64,000 bases of DNA, taken from positions 1 to 64,000 of the forward strand of contig LADR01000079.1 in the NCBI GenBank assembly GCA_000961655.1, in the 5' to 3' direction. The stretch comes from Desulfatitalea sp. BRH_c12. Its GTDB lineage: Bacteria > Desulfobacterota > Desulfobacteria > Desulfobacterales > Desulfosarcinaceae. Below, piece after piece: positions 17,255 through 25,817 of this stretch. Under the pieces are notes generated by a model. The model was not told where the DNA came from and did not search any database. It saw only the letters and a program-made list of their open reading frames with translations. The translations under genes and the position numbers were made by a program. Numbering within the stretch: position 1 is the first letter of the stretch; each line of letters opens with the position of its first letter.

Positions 17255-18418
17255 ATGGATCGACACATCATCCATATCAACGTCGCCGATTTTGCCGTAG
17301 CCGTTGAGCGGCGCCTGGACCATCGACTGCATAACCGGCCGGTCGTCATTGCGCCCGAAGGCGCGGCGCGCGCCACCGTTTACGACATGAGCGAAGAGGC
17401 TTATCAAGCCGGCATACGCAAGGGCATGGCGCTGCGCGGGGCAATGCGCCTGTGCCGCGATCTGGCCATCCTGCCCCCTCAACCGGCCCGCTATGAGCAG
17501 GCCATGCACGCGTTGCTGCATCAGGCCCTGCCCTACTCGCCCCTTATCGAGCCAGGCGAGCAGGACGGCCACCTGTTCGTGGATGTAACCGGCACCAGCC
17601 GTTTGTTCGGCCCGCCCGTGGATGTGGCCTGGCGTCTGCGCCGCCAGGCACGCAAAGAGTTGGCCCTGGATCCTATATGGGCGCTGGCCGCCAACAAACT
17701 GGTCGCAAAGGTGGCATCGCGTCTGGTTAAACCCCAGGGGGAGTACATCGTGGCCGCAGGCGACGAGAAGGATTTTCTAGCGCCGTTGCCGGTAGAATTG
17801 ATTCCCGGCATCGAGGCGCCCGACCTGGCGCGGCTGCGCGAATTAAACCTGAACCGGGTCCACCAGGTGACAACGCTCGACACGGCCCACCTGGCGGTAG
17901 TTTTCAACAACCGCGCGACTTTCATCCAAAAGGTCTTGCGCGGCCAAGACAACGCACCCGTGTGCCCGATCGGCCAACAACCGCCCCGCGTGGTTCTGGA
18001 TCACACCTTCGGCACCGACACCCACTCGCCGGACGCGATGACGGCTATCATCTACGCGCTGGTTGAAAAGGCCGGCCACAGCCTGCGCAGCCAGGGCCGG
18101 GTGACCCGACGGATCAGCATCACGGCAGACTACAGCGACGGCCGGCGCAGCATCCGCCAAATCGGCATAGAGCCGCCCACGGCCAATGATTGGGTGCTGT
18201 TCCCCCTGGCGCGCCGTGTCCTGAACCTGGCCGTAACACGACGCACGCGGGTGCGCCACCTGCGCCTGATTTGCGACCGGCTTGTCTTTCCGCCGGCCCA
18301 ACTCCCATTATTTGAGGCCGAACGCAAAACCTTTTTTCACCAACAAGCCCTGGTTGCAGCCGTGGATGGCATCCGCGAACGATTTGGGTGGCAAGCGGTG
18401 GGCACGTGTGCCCGTTAG
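17255..18418 (+). CDS. imuB: ImuB-like inactive Y-family DNA polymerase protein
   Basis: A 387-residue Y-family fold. The first metal motif, HIDMDAFFASVE in active polymerases, reads HINVADFAVAVE here (Asn9 for Asp), and the SxDE motif is replaced by EQDG before HLFVDVTGTSRLFG (about 102-119). Catalysis is therefore not expected, as in ImuB. A beta-clamp-binding motif QLPLF is at 349-353, again as in ImuB, where it tethers the mutasome to the clamp. It lies between the LexA-like/DUF72 pair and the DnaE2-like polymerase. Known cassettes also carry imuA, which is absent. The ATG has little ribosome site. Confidence 0.85.
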   Translation: MDRHIIHINVADFAVAVERRLDHRLHNRPVVIAPEGAARATVYDMSEEAYQAGIRKGMALRGAMRLCRDLAILPPQPARYEQAMHALLHQALPYSPLIEPGEQDGHLFVDVTGTSRLFGPPVDVAWRLRRQARKELALDPIWALAANKLVAKVASRLVKPQGEYIVAAGDEKDFLAPLPVELIPGIEAPDLARLRELNLNRVHQVTTLDTAHLAVVFNNRATFIQKVLRGQDNAPVCPIGQQPPRVVLDHTFGTDTHSPDAMTAIIYALVEKAGHSLRSQGRVTRRISITADYSDGRRSIRQIGIEPPTANDWVLFPLARRVLNLAVTRRTRVRHLRLICDRLVFPPAQLPLFEAERKTFFHQQALVAAVDGIRERFGWQAVGTCAR

Positions 18419-18548
18419 CCGTTTGCCCCATGGCGTTGGGATCGGGGACTACTCGAATCATAGGCGTGATCATTATGAGAGGTAAACGATTTGAAGCTTT
18501 GGCGTGCTGGCAGGTGGCCGACTCACGGCCCAACGGGCAAACGACCCC

Positions 18549-21536
18549 ATGATTCCGTTAACAGTCCGCTCGCATTACTCGCTCATGTGGGGTACGGCTT
18601 CGATCCGGGATTTGTGCCGCACGGCACGGCAGCTGGGCTACGAGCGGCTGGCGCTGACCGATACGGACAACCTCTATGGGATGTGGCCCTTTTTGGATGC
18701 TTGCCGCCAAGAGGGGCTGACGCCGATCATCGGGGCCGAAGTGACCGATCCGCACCGCCGGTGTCGCGCGATCTGCCTGGTGGCCGACAACGCCGGCTAT
18801 GCCGGTTTGTGCCGCCTGCTCACCCAACGCCATATGGACCACGCTTTCGATCTGGCCGTCTGTTTGCCCGCGCATGCCAAAGGGTTAATCGTGCTCACCT
18901 CGGACGCCGGTCTGCTTGAACGCTGGCACCGGGCCGGTGTTTGCGTGGCCGCCGCCATGCCGCGCTCGCCCCTGGCACCGATCCATCCTTTGCGCCAAAA
19001 GGCGCGGGCATTGAACATTCCCCTGACAGCCACGCCCGGCAGCTTTTTTTTGACGCCCTCAGACCATTGTTTGCACCGCCTGCTGCGCGCTATTGCTCTG
19101 AACACCACCCTGGAGCGGCTGCCAGCCGAGCAGACGGCCCCAGCCAATGCCTGGCTGGCCGACCCCCAGGTCTATGCCGAACGCTTCGCGGCCTGTCCCG
19201 AAGCGCTCGCCCACACCGAATCCCTTGCGGAATGCATCACCTTCAACGGACCGCAATTCGGCCTGGTCATGCCACCCTGGCAGGATCGCGAGGGCGAAAG
19301 CGCCAGCGCGGTGCTGCGGCGGGCGGCCTACGACGGGGCGCGCCAGCGCTACGGCCACGGTCTGCCCGAACCGGTCGTGGATCGCCTGGAACACGAACTG
19401 CGCATCATCGACCAGATGCACTTTTCGGCCTATTTTCTCATTGTGCGCGATATTGTCCGCCGCAGCCCGCGCACCTGCGGCCGCGGCTCGGGAGCGGCCT
19501 CGCTGGTGGCTTACAGCCTGGGCATCACCAATGTCTGTCCGGTCAAACACAACCTTTACTTCGGCCGCTTTTTGAATCCCGGCCGCAAGGATCCCCCCGA
19601 CATCGACGTGGATTTTGCCTGGGATGAGCGCGATGCGGTCCTGCACAGTGTGCTCGACCAGTTCGGAGAACAGGCGGCCATGGTGTCGAGCCACATCTTG
19701 TTCCAGCCGCGCATGGCCGTGCGCGAAACTGCCAAGGTATTCGGCCTGACCGATGCCGAAATCGGCCGGATCACCGAGCGGCTGCCGTGGTTCTGGCGCG
19801 TTCAGGATGGGGATGGCAATTTTCTGGCCGACCTGAAAAACCGGCCGGAAACCCGGGCCCTGGATTTTATCCATCCTTGGCCCGAAATTCTGCGCCTGGC
19901 TCAACAGGTGATCGGCACACCCCGCTATCTGTCGGCGCACCCGGGCGGTGTGGTGATCACGCCGGGACCCATCCAGGCGTACGCGCCCGTGCAACGTTCG
20001 GTCAAAGGCGTGCCGATCATCCAATGGGAAAAAGACGCTGCCGAAACGGCCGGACTGGTAAAAATCGATTTACTGGGCAACCGCAGCCTGGCGGTCATCC
20101 GCGATGCGATTGCCAACGTGCATGCCAATGGCGTGCACTTCGACGAAACCCATTGGGAACCCGAAGAGGACCTGCCCACCCAGGAATCTCTGGCCCAGGG
20201 CCGCACCATGGGCTGTTTCTATATCGAAAGCCCGGCCACACGGCTGCTGCAGCAAAAATCCGGCGTGGGGGATTTCGAGCACCTGGTGATCCATTCGAGC
20301 ATCATCCGGCCGGCAGCCAACGAGTTCATCCAGGAATATATCCGGCGACTGCAGGGCGGCGCCTGGGATCCCATCCATCCCCTGCTGGCCGACGTGCTGG
20401 ACGAAACCTACGGCATCATGGTCTATCAGGAGGATGTCTCGCGGGCCGCCATGGCCCTGGCCGGCTTTGACGATGCCGAAGCCGACGGCCTGCGCAAAGT
20501 GATGTCCAAAAAGGACCGCGCGCATCGGCTGCAGGACTACCGGCGGCGGTTTACCGAAGGCGCCCGGCGCAAGGGTGTCACTGACGCTCAAATCGAAGCG
20601 GTCTGGGCCATGATGATGAGCTTTTCGGGCTACTCCTTTTGCAAGCCCCACAGCGCTTCATACGCCCGGGTATCGTTTCAGGCCGCCTATCTCAAGGTTC
20701 ATTTTCCGGCCGCGTTCATGGCTGCGGTGATCAGCAACCAGGGCGGCTTCTACAGCACCTTTGCCTATGTCTCCGAAGCGCGCCGGCTGGGAGTGACGAT
20801 CACACCGCCCGATGTGCGGCACAGCCAGGTCCGCTGGACCGCTGACCAGAAAAACATCCGCGTCGGGTTGATGGCCGTCAAGGGCCTGGCCACCGACACG
20901 GCGCAACGCATCATCGATCAGCGCCCAAATGGCCTTTTCGGCACCCCCGACGATTTTTTCAACCGTGTGCGACCGGACGCTGCCGAGGCACGCGCCCTGA
21001 TTCAGTGCGGTGCCCTGGACGGCATGGCGCCGGCCCTGTCGCGTGCCCAACTGCTGTGGGCCCTGGCCCAGTGGCAGGCCAAACGCCCCCCTGTCCGGGA
21101 TGCCCTGCCGCTGTTCTCCGATGTGCAACCCCTCGCGCCGCCCGAACTGCCACACGATGATCCCCGCGAACGCCTGCGTCGCGAATTCCGGGTACTGGGC
21201 TTTTTGTGCGACCGCCATCCCATGGTCCTTTTCAGGGATGACGCCCAGCGGGCCGGCGCCATCCCGGCCGCCGCGCTGGGACGCCAAGTAGGGCGCCGCA
21301 TCAGGTTCGCCGGCTGGCTGATCACCGGCAAGGTGGTGCATACCAAACGCGGCGATCCCATGGAATTTCTCACCTTCGAAGATGACACGGGCATCGTGGA
21401 AACCACTTTTTTTCCAGAGGCCTACGATCGCTTCTGTCATCTACTCGACCGCGGCCTCCCTTACCTGCTGGGCGGAAAAGTCGAGCAAAACTGGGGGGCG
21501 GCCACATTGACGGTGTCCATGGTGCGGCCGTTATGA
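18549..21536 (+). CDS. dnaE2: Error-prone DNA polymerase III alpha subunit (DnaE2-like)
   Basis: C-family polymerase for translesion synthesis. The ATG at 18549 starts at the family N-terminus (MIPLTVRSHYSLMWG); a GTG 45 bases upstream is possible. Order: PHP domain (1-220), polymerase core with GRGSGAAS, catalytic PPDIDVDFAWDER and VKIDLLGNRSL, fingers region, helix-hairpin-helix (about 770-820) and C-terminal OB fold (about 910-995). The catalytic aspartates are intact, so polymerase activity is expected. The PHP metal motif HxHS is degenerate (TVRS), which argues against intrinsic proofreading. 995 residues is in the DnaE2 range. It follows imuB by 130 bases. Confidence 0.93.
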   Translation: MIPLTVRSHYSLMWGTASIRDLCRTARQLGYERLALTDTDNLYGMWPFLDACRQEGLTPIIGAEVTDPHRRCRAICLVADNAGYAGLCRLLTQRHMDHAFDLAVCLPAHAKGLIVLTSDAGLLERWHRAGVCVAAAMPRSPLAPIHPLRQKARALNIPLTATPGSFFLTPSDHCLHRLLRAIALNTTLERLPAEQTAPANAWLADPQVYAERFAACPEALAHTESLAECITFNGPQFGLVMPPWQDREGESASAVLRRAAYDGARQRYGHGLPEPVVDRLEHELRIIDQMHFSAYFLIVRDIVRRSPRTCGRGSGAASLVAYSLGITNVCPVKHNLYFGRFLNPGRKDPPDIDVDFAWDERDAVLHSVLDQFGEQAAMVSSHILFQPRMAVRETAKVFGLTDAEIGRITERLPWFWRVQDGDGNFLADLKNRPETRALDFIHPWPEILRLAQQVIGTPRYLSAHPGGVVITPGPIQAYAPVQRSVKGVPIIQWEKDAAETAGLVKIDLLGNRSLAVIRDAIANVHANGVHFDETHWEPEEDLPTQESLAQGRTMGCFYIESPATRLLQQKSGVGDFEHLVIHSSIIRPAANEFIQEYIRRLQGGAWDPIHPLLADVLDETYGIMVYQEDVSRAAMALAGFDDAEADGLRKVMSKKDRAHRLQDYRRRFTEGARRKGVTDAQIEAVWAMMMSFSGYSFCKPHSASYARVSFQAAYLKVHFPAAFMAAVISNQGGFYSTFAYVSEARRLGVTITPPDVRHSQVRWTADQKNIRVGLMAVKGLATDTAQRIIDQRPNGLFGTPDDFFNRVRPDAAEARALIQCGALDGMAPALSRAQLLWALAQWQAKRPPVRDALPLFSDVQPLAPPELPHDDPRERLRREFRVLGFLCDRHPMVLFRDDAQRAGAIPAAALGRQVGRRIRFAGWLITGKVVHTKRGDPMEFLTFEDDTGIVETTFFPEAYDRFCHLLDRGLPYLLGGKVEQNWGAATLTVSMVRPL

Positions 21537-21544
21537 CCTACTGT

Positions 21545-21573
21545 TTTACAATGGTTTGCGCTTGATCTATAGT
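21545..21573 (+). promoter_or_regulatory. Candidate sigma-70 promoter for the primase/helicase gene
   Basis: TTTACA (21545-21550), a 17-base spacer and TATAGT (21568-21573) lie just after the dnaE2 stop and 107 bases before the next ATG. Five of six bases match in each box, so the downstream gene may have its own promoter as well as read-through. Confidence 0.5.
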
Positions 21574-21679
21574 GCTTTCCAACCCGAACCGGTTGATCGA
21601 TGGCATTGCGCATCCCGCGGGGTTCGCTCGCGGCTGACGTCTTTCTGACCATTGGAGACACCACTCGCAGAGAAAACTG

Positions 21680-23449
21680 ATGATTCCTTTTGAAATTCTG
21701 AAAACCTTTTACGAAACCCACCTGCCTGAAGCCGTCTGGAAGGGTCATCATCTGGTCGCACCCTGCCCTTTTTGCCAACGCAAGGCCGAAAAGACCGGCA
21801 AAATCGTCGTCCTGCTCCATCCGGAAAGCTTATTTTGCGGCCATTTCAGGTGCCTCAACGGCTGTGTGCCAGGTGGATTTCATTTCCACTTCGGCCGTTT
21901 GATCGGGATCGAAAACTCCCAAGTGCCTGGGTTTGATCCGGACGCAGAGCCATATGCCATGGATGTGCACTACCCAGCGCGCCATCTTGGCGCTGAGATG
22001 GACAAAAACGCCGCCTTGATGAGCCAGGAACAATTCGATCATTTTGCCCGGTTCGGTGTCTCCGAAGCCACCCTCAAACAAATGAGGGTGGGGTTCAATG
22101 GGCGCTATGTGATGTACCCCTACATCCAGGAGAGCGGCTATGCCTATGCTGCGCATGGCGTTATTCCCGGCAGGGATGAAGATCATTTCTGGCATGGCAA
22201 CGAGGCTTTCTTCACCGGCGAAGCAGCCGTTTTCAACGCCCTCGAGATTGGATATAGTGAAGGCGGCGCCCTGTTCATCACCGAAGGTGAAGTCAACGCA
22301 TTGATTCTCAAGGAATTGGGCTATCTTGCCATTGCCGTTCCCTTGGTCACTGGGTTTGCCGACCTGTCGGCCGAACGTCTGGCCCGCATCGAACATCTTT
22401 TTCTGCTGACGAACCACTCCCCTGAAGCCCGGTCGGCCGCACGGGAGTTGGCGGTGCGGGTGGGGTTCAAAGCACGCATTCTGGCGTGGCCAACCCATTT
22501 CAAACGTGGCGACAATTTGGCCGACCTGGCCGCAGAATCTGCCGTGGAAACCAAACAAGCCGTCCACCGCATGATCCAGCAAGCCAAAGCTTTTTCCCCG
22601 TTCGGCACACCTGACAAAGAAAGACGGACATTCCGGGAGTTTCTCGATAAGGAAAAAGGCAAGCCGTTATTGGGCCTGGAAACCGGCTTTACCAAGCTGG
22701 ACCGCCACCTGGAGGGGCTGCGGGGCATCTCCATTCTGGGTGGACCGCCCAAAGCCGGAAAATCATGTTTTTTCATGCAGATTTCAACCGAGGTGTCGCG
22801 CCGCGACGTACCGGTCATTTACTATGATTTTGAAAACGGCCGCCAGAAGATTTACCTGCGCACCCTTGTGCGCATGGCGCGCATAGCCGAAAAAAAAATC
22901 CGTAGCGGTACTTTGAATGCAGAGGAAAAGCAGGCCTTACTGAAAGCGCAAGGCGAACTGGATCGCCTGCTGGCCCATTTCCGGGTGGTCAATGATCGCC
23001 AATTGACCCCGGATACCATGCGTCGGCACATCGATTTTATCCGGCACGAAACCCGCAAAGATGCGTTGCTCATCGTGATCGACAGTCTGCATAAGCTTCC
23101 ATTCAAGGACCTCGCCGAACGGCGCACGGGCATCGATTCATGGCTGCGCCAATTGGAGGCTATCCGCGATGAGCATCAGGTCTGTTTTTTGGTGATCAGC
23201 GAACTAAGCCGTGGAAAAGGAGGCGGTTACGGTGAGAAACCCGACTTGAGTTCCTTCAAGGAATCAGGCGACATCGAGTACACCGCCGACAATGCGCTGA
23301 TCCTGATGCCTGACTGGGACCCCATGGCGCCCAACCCGGCGCGCCAGCGCAAGAGCATTTTGTGGATGGTGGCCAGCCGCGAGGCTTCACCCGGTCAAGT
23401 GGCCGAGTATGAACTGGATTTTCCTTTTTGGCGTTTCAAGGAGATTTAA
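21680..23449 (+). CDS. Primase/helicase-like protein (zinc finger, TOPRIM-like, RecA-like ATPase)
   Basis: A 589-residue protein with the layout of phage T7 gp4 or Twinkle. The N-terminal zinc-binding region has Cys29, Cys32, Cys53, Cys58 and Cys62. A TOPRIM-like domain (about 195-270) keeps LFITEGE, but the following acidic residues are changed (VNA for xDA, TNHSPEA for DxDxAG), so primer synthesis is doubtful. The C-terminal RecA/DnaB-like ATPase (about 330-589) has Walker A GGPPKAGKS and Walker B LLIVIDSLHK. It lies 143 bases after dnaE2 on the same strand and could be a helicase partner of the mutagenesis cassette, although it may use its own promoter. Confidence 0.82.
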   Translation: MIPFEILKTFYETHLPEAVWKGHHLVAPCPFCQRKAEKTGKIVVLLHPESLFCGHFRCLNGCVPGGFHFHFGRLIGIENSQVPGFDPDAEPYAMDVHYPARHLGAEMDKNAALMSQEQFDHFARFGVSEATLKQMRVGFNGRYVMYPYIQESGYAYAAHGVIPGRDEDHFWHGNEAFFTGEAAVFNALEIGYSEGGALFITEGEVNALILKELGYLAIAVPLVTGFADLSAERLARIEHLFLLTNHSPEARSAARELAVRVGFKARILAWPTHFKRGDNLADLAAESAVETKQAVHRMIQQAKAFSPFGTPDKERRTFREFLDKEKGKPLLGLETGFTKLDRHLEGLRGISILGGPPKAGKSCFFMQISTEVSRRDVPVIYYDFENGRQKIYLRTLVRMARIAEKKIRSGTLNAEEKQALLKAQGELDRLLAHFRVVNDRQLTPDTMRRHIDFIRHETRKDALLIVIDSLHKLPFKDLAERRTGIDSWLRQLEAIRDEHQVCFLVISELSRGKGGGYGEKPDLSSFKESGDIEYTADNALILMPDWDPMAPNPARQRKSILWMVASREASPGQVAEYELDFPFWRFKEI

Positions 23450-23466
23450 ACAGACAGGAAATTTGG

Positions 23467-23889
23467 ATGGACGCGGTTTTAAGAAACGGCATTATGGAGG
23501 CCGTCCGAAGCGAGTCTTTCGCGCAGGCCCTGCGGATGTCCCTGACGGCACTGGAACTTGGCCATTCAGTTGTGGAAATGGACTACGATCCTCATTTGAT
23601 GAACAACATGTATGCCAGAGCGCACGGCGGCGCTCTGTTCGCTCTGATCGACGAAGCCTTTGAAACCGCGTCCCAGACACATGGTACAATTGCCGTGGCG
23701 CTCAATGTCAATGTCACCTATATCCGATCGCCGCAACCTGGAGAGCGGCTGCGTGCCCAAGCCGATGAAACTGCCCGCACCCGCAAAACCGCCTCTTACG
23801 ATATCAAAGTGACCAACGCCAGCGGTGATCTGGTCGCCACCTGTCAGGCTCTGGCCTATTGCACCGGCAAACCGGTGCCATTTGGGTAA
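23467..23889 (+). CDS. Hotdog-fold thioesterase (PaaI-like)
   Basis: A 140-residue single hotdog domain that should hydrolyse an acyl-CoA. It shows NNMYARAHGGALFALIDEAFETAS (the HGG-x-shaft with the catalytic acidic residue) and VALNVNVTYIRSPQPGERLRAQA, typical of PaaI-type thioesterases. The ATG at 23467 has AGGAAAT seven bases upstream and lies 17 bases after the helicase stop. The open frame runs upstream into the helicase gene, but that longer start was rejected. Probably co-transcribed with the helicase although functionally unrelated. Confidence 0.88.
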   Translation: MDAVLRNGIMEAVRSESFAQALRMSLTALELGHSVVEMDYDPHLMNNMYARAHGGALFALIDEAFETASQTHGTIAVALNVNVTYIRSPQPGERLRAQADETARTRKTASYDIKVTNASGDLVATCQALAYCTGKPVPFG

Positions 23890-24128
23890 ATTGCCACGAG
23901 AGCGATACTACCTGGTGCCTTGACGAAGGGTACCCGCTAAAGAAGTGTCAAAAACAGCCGATAGCGGATGTAAAGGCCGTTGCAGACATAAGCAACCCAT
24001 GCAGGACGGAGTCAGCACGCCTTTTGCTTATGAACGCACTTCCGGATTCAGCACTGAAGAGGTGAACCGTGAAAAGTGGTCTGCGAATATCATTACACGG
24101 GTCAGGTGTTGGAACCCTATAATTGAAT
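23890..24128. other. Intergenic region
   Basis: No gene or hairpin was recognised between the thioesterase and the small membrane ORF. Confidence 0.5.
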
Positions 24129-24314
24129 ATGAACCCAAAATGTCTAATATTCTGTGCCTGGATCTTCTATCTTCTCGAACGGCATACATCTGATACGGTA
24201 TGGATCTTCTGTTCGATCTACAGCTGTCTTCTGGCGGCCTGTGCTTATTTTTACCAACATGAAAAACGCAAAACCGCGGCCAAAAAAGGCGCTCTTGTCC
24301 AAGCCAAAAACTGA
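24129..24314 (+). CDS. Possible small membrane protein
   Basis: A 61-residue open frame, MNPKCLIFCAWIFYLLERH followed by a second hydrophobic segment (VWIFCSIYSCLLAACAYFY) and a basic tail (HEKRKTAAKKGA). The two-helix hairpin with a positive C-terminus is protein-like, but the ATG has no convincing ribosome site, and no family was recognised. It converges on the inositol-phosphatase gene. Confidence 0.35.
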   Translation: MNPKCLIFCAWIFYLLERHTSDTVWIFCSIYSCLLAACAYFYQHEKRKTAAKKGALVQAKN

Positions 24315-24335
24315 GCTTTGGCCGGCCGATGGCCC

Positions 24336-25136
24336 CTACCCTTTGTTCAAACAATCCAGGATCTGACCGGCATTGGCCGGACTGGAGATGATCAAGTGGT
24401 CGTCGATTCTGCGACCATCCACGTAATCGCCCGGGAAAAATTCAGAGCCGTCGGTTTTGTACATTTTGCCACCCGCCGCTTCGACGATCACACGCACCGC
24501 AGCCAGATCCTTGAATGATTCATTGGCGATAATGGCCGCATCCGCCCTGCCCATGGCCACATAGCAGACATGCGCGCCGGTACTGCCCAAGGCCCTGACC
24601 TTGCCTGGAAAGCGGCATCGATACTGCTGATGAAAACGGGAATAGGTCAAAACAATGCTTTCTTGGGAAAGATCACCACGTTCGGTGATGTGGATCTCAC
24701 CATCGTTCCAGTAGGCCACCTGCCCTGCCAGGGCGTAAAACAGATCCCCGGTGGCCGGCATGTAAAAAAAACCCAGCACCGGCCAATGGTTTTCATACAG
24801 GGCCAACGACATCCCCCATATCGGAATGCCGGTCTGAAAATTGTCGACGCCATCCAAAGGATCGAAAACCCAGAGATAGCGCTTGCCACCATGGGTATAC
24901 CCTTCTTCGAACGGTTCCATTCCATAGGTCTGATGATCCGGAAAACGCGCGCTCAGATGGCGCTGAAACGCCTCATTGAGATGCAATTCGGCCCGTGTGA
25001 CCAAATCCTGGTCGAAGGGAGGACGGCGGCGGCCCTGGCCATAGAACTGAAGGGCTTCATCGCCCATATACCGGATAGTGGCCAGTGCGAAGGAACGCAA
25101 TTCGCCGATATCCAAAACGGCAGCCGATTTTGGCAT
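24336..25136 (-). CDS. Inositol-monophosphatase family phosphatase
   Basis: Mg-dependent, Li-sensitive phosphatase fold. The metal-binding signature WVFDPLDGVDNFQTGIPIWGMSLAL (about 88-112) matches the family motif DPxDGTxNF, and the second metal region appears as ESFKDLAAVRVIVEAAGG (about 210-227) with D215. The N-terminal EE-type motif is less clear. At 266 residues it matches SuhB, CysQ and related enzymes. GGAGGG precedes the ATG. The substrate (inositol phosphate, PAP or a sugar bisphosphate) cannot be decided. Confidence 0.88.
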   Translation of the reverse strand: MPKSAAVLDIGELRSFALATIRYMGDEALQFYGQGRRRPPFDQDLVTRAELHLNEAFQRHLSARFPDHQTYGMEPFEEGYTHGGKRYLWVFDPLDGVDNFQTGIPIWGMSLALYENHWPVLGFFYMPATGDLFYALAGQVAYWNDGEIHITERGDLSQESIVLTYSRFHQQYRCRFPGKVRALGSTGAHVCYVAMGRADAAIIANESFKDLAAVRVIVEAAGGKMYKTDGSEFFPGDYVDGRRIDDHLIISSPANAGQILDCLNKG

Positions 25137-25312
25137 ATATCCCTCCTGGGCCGGACGTCACCGGCGTCGAAAGTGAAATGTTCTAAAATAGGTACTGTAT
25201 CGATTTGATCAGCCATGTCTTTCTCCGGATGCACGCTGCTGCGTGGATGTTGATGAGAAAGAGTCTAAAAAAGTACGCTGGACCTGGAACACAGGAGATT
25301 GAGGGTCTAATG

Positions 25313-25345
25313 GCAAAAACAGAACTGCGCCGCATGGTGCGGCGC
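25313..25345 (-). terminator. Possible Rho-independent terminator after fmdB
   Basis: On the minus strand, GCGCCGCA-CCA-TGCGGCGC (25327-25345) is followed within ten bases by TGTTTTTG. It lies about 85 bases after the fmdB stop. Confidence 0.45.
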
Positions 25346-25429
25346 GAGATGTGCAGGATTGAACAATCCGCTTCGCGGAAGTCAGATCGAAACTGGCGTA
25401 TCGATAAGCATCATCGAAAAGAAAAAGAT

Positions 25430-25612
25430 CTATTTTTTAGAAGCATACCCGTCCGCGTACCAACCGCCCCCTTTAAGTTCGAAGGTGCAGGCGCTCATGA
25501 TTTTTTTGGCCTCCTGCTTACGACACTGAGGGCATTGATGGCTCTCGGTTCCCATGGGGACCAATTCCTCAAAGACATGACCGCATTTGCATTGAAATTC
25601 ATAAACAGGCAT
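25430..25612 (-). CDS. FmdB-family zinc ribbon protein
   Basis: A 60-residue protein starting MPVYEFQCKCGHVFEELVPMG with a second pair CPQCRKQEA: the CxC...CxxC zinc ribbon of the FmdB/CxxC_CXXC_SSSS family. The start at 25612 has GGAG a few bases upstream; the ATG four codons earlier overlaps that site. FmdB was first described as a putative regulator of amide metabolism, but the molecular role is unknown. Confidence 0.9.
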   Translation of the reverse strand: MPVYEFQCKCGHVFEELVPMGTESHQCPQCRKQEAKKIMSACTFELKGGGWYADGYASKK

Positions 25613-25817
25613 ATTTTTCTCCATCGCTTATCACTATAGGTGGTGCAAATCTGGGCTAATTTAGGAGGCAATATACAGAGTGTCAAGAGAAAATTCCAGA
25701 CACACCTCCGCGCACGCTGTTTATCCCGCACAGGGGCCGGCTGTGCTGAAGCAGCAACAACCGGCCCGATTGACATGCAGGGAAGGACCCCTGCTTGGCG
25801 AGAGGGAGAACTCAGTG

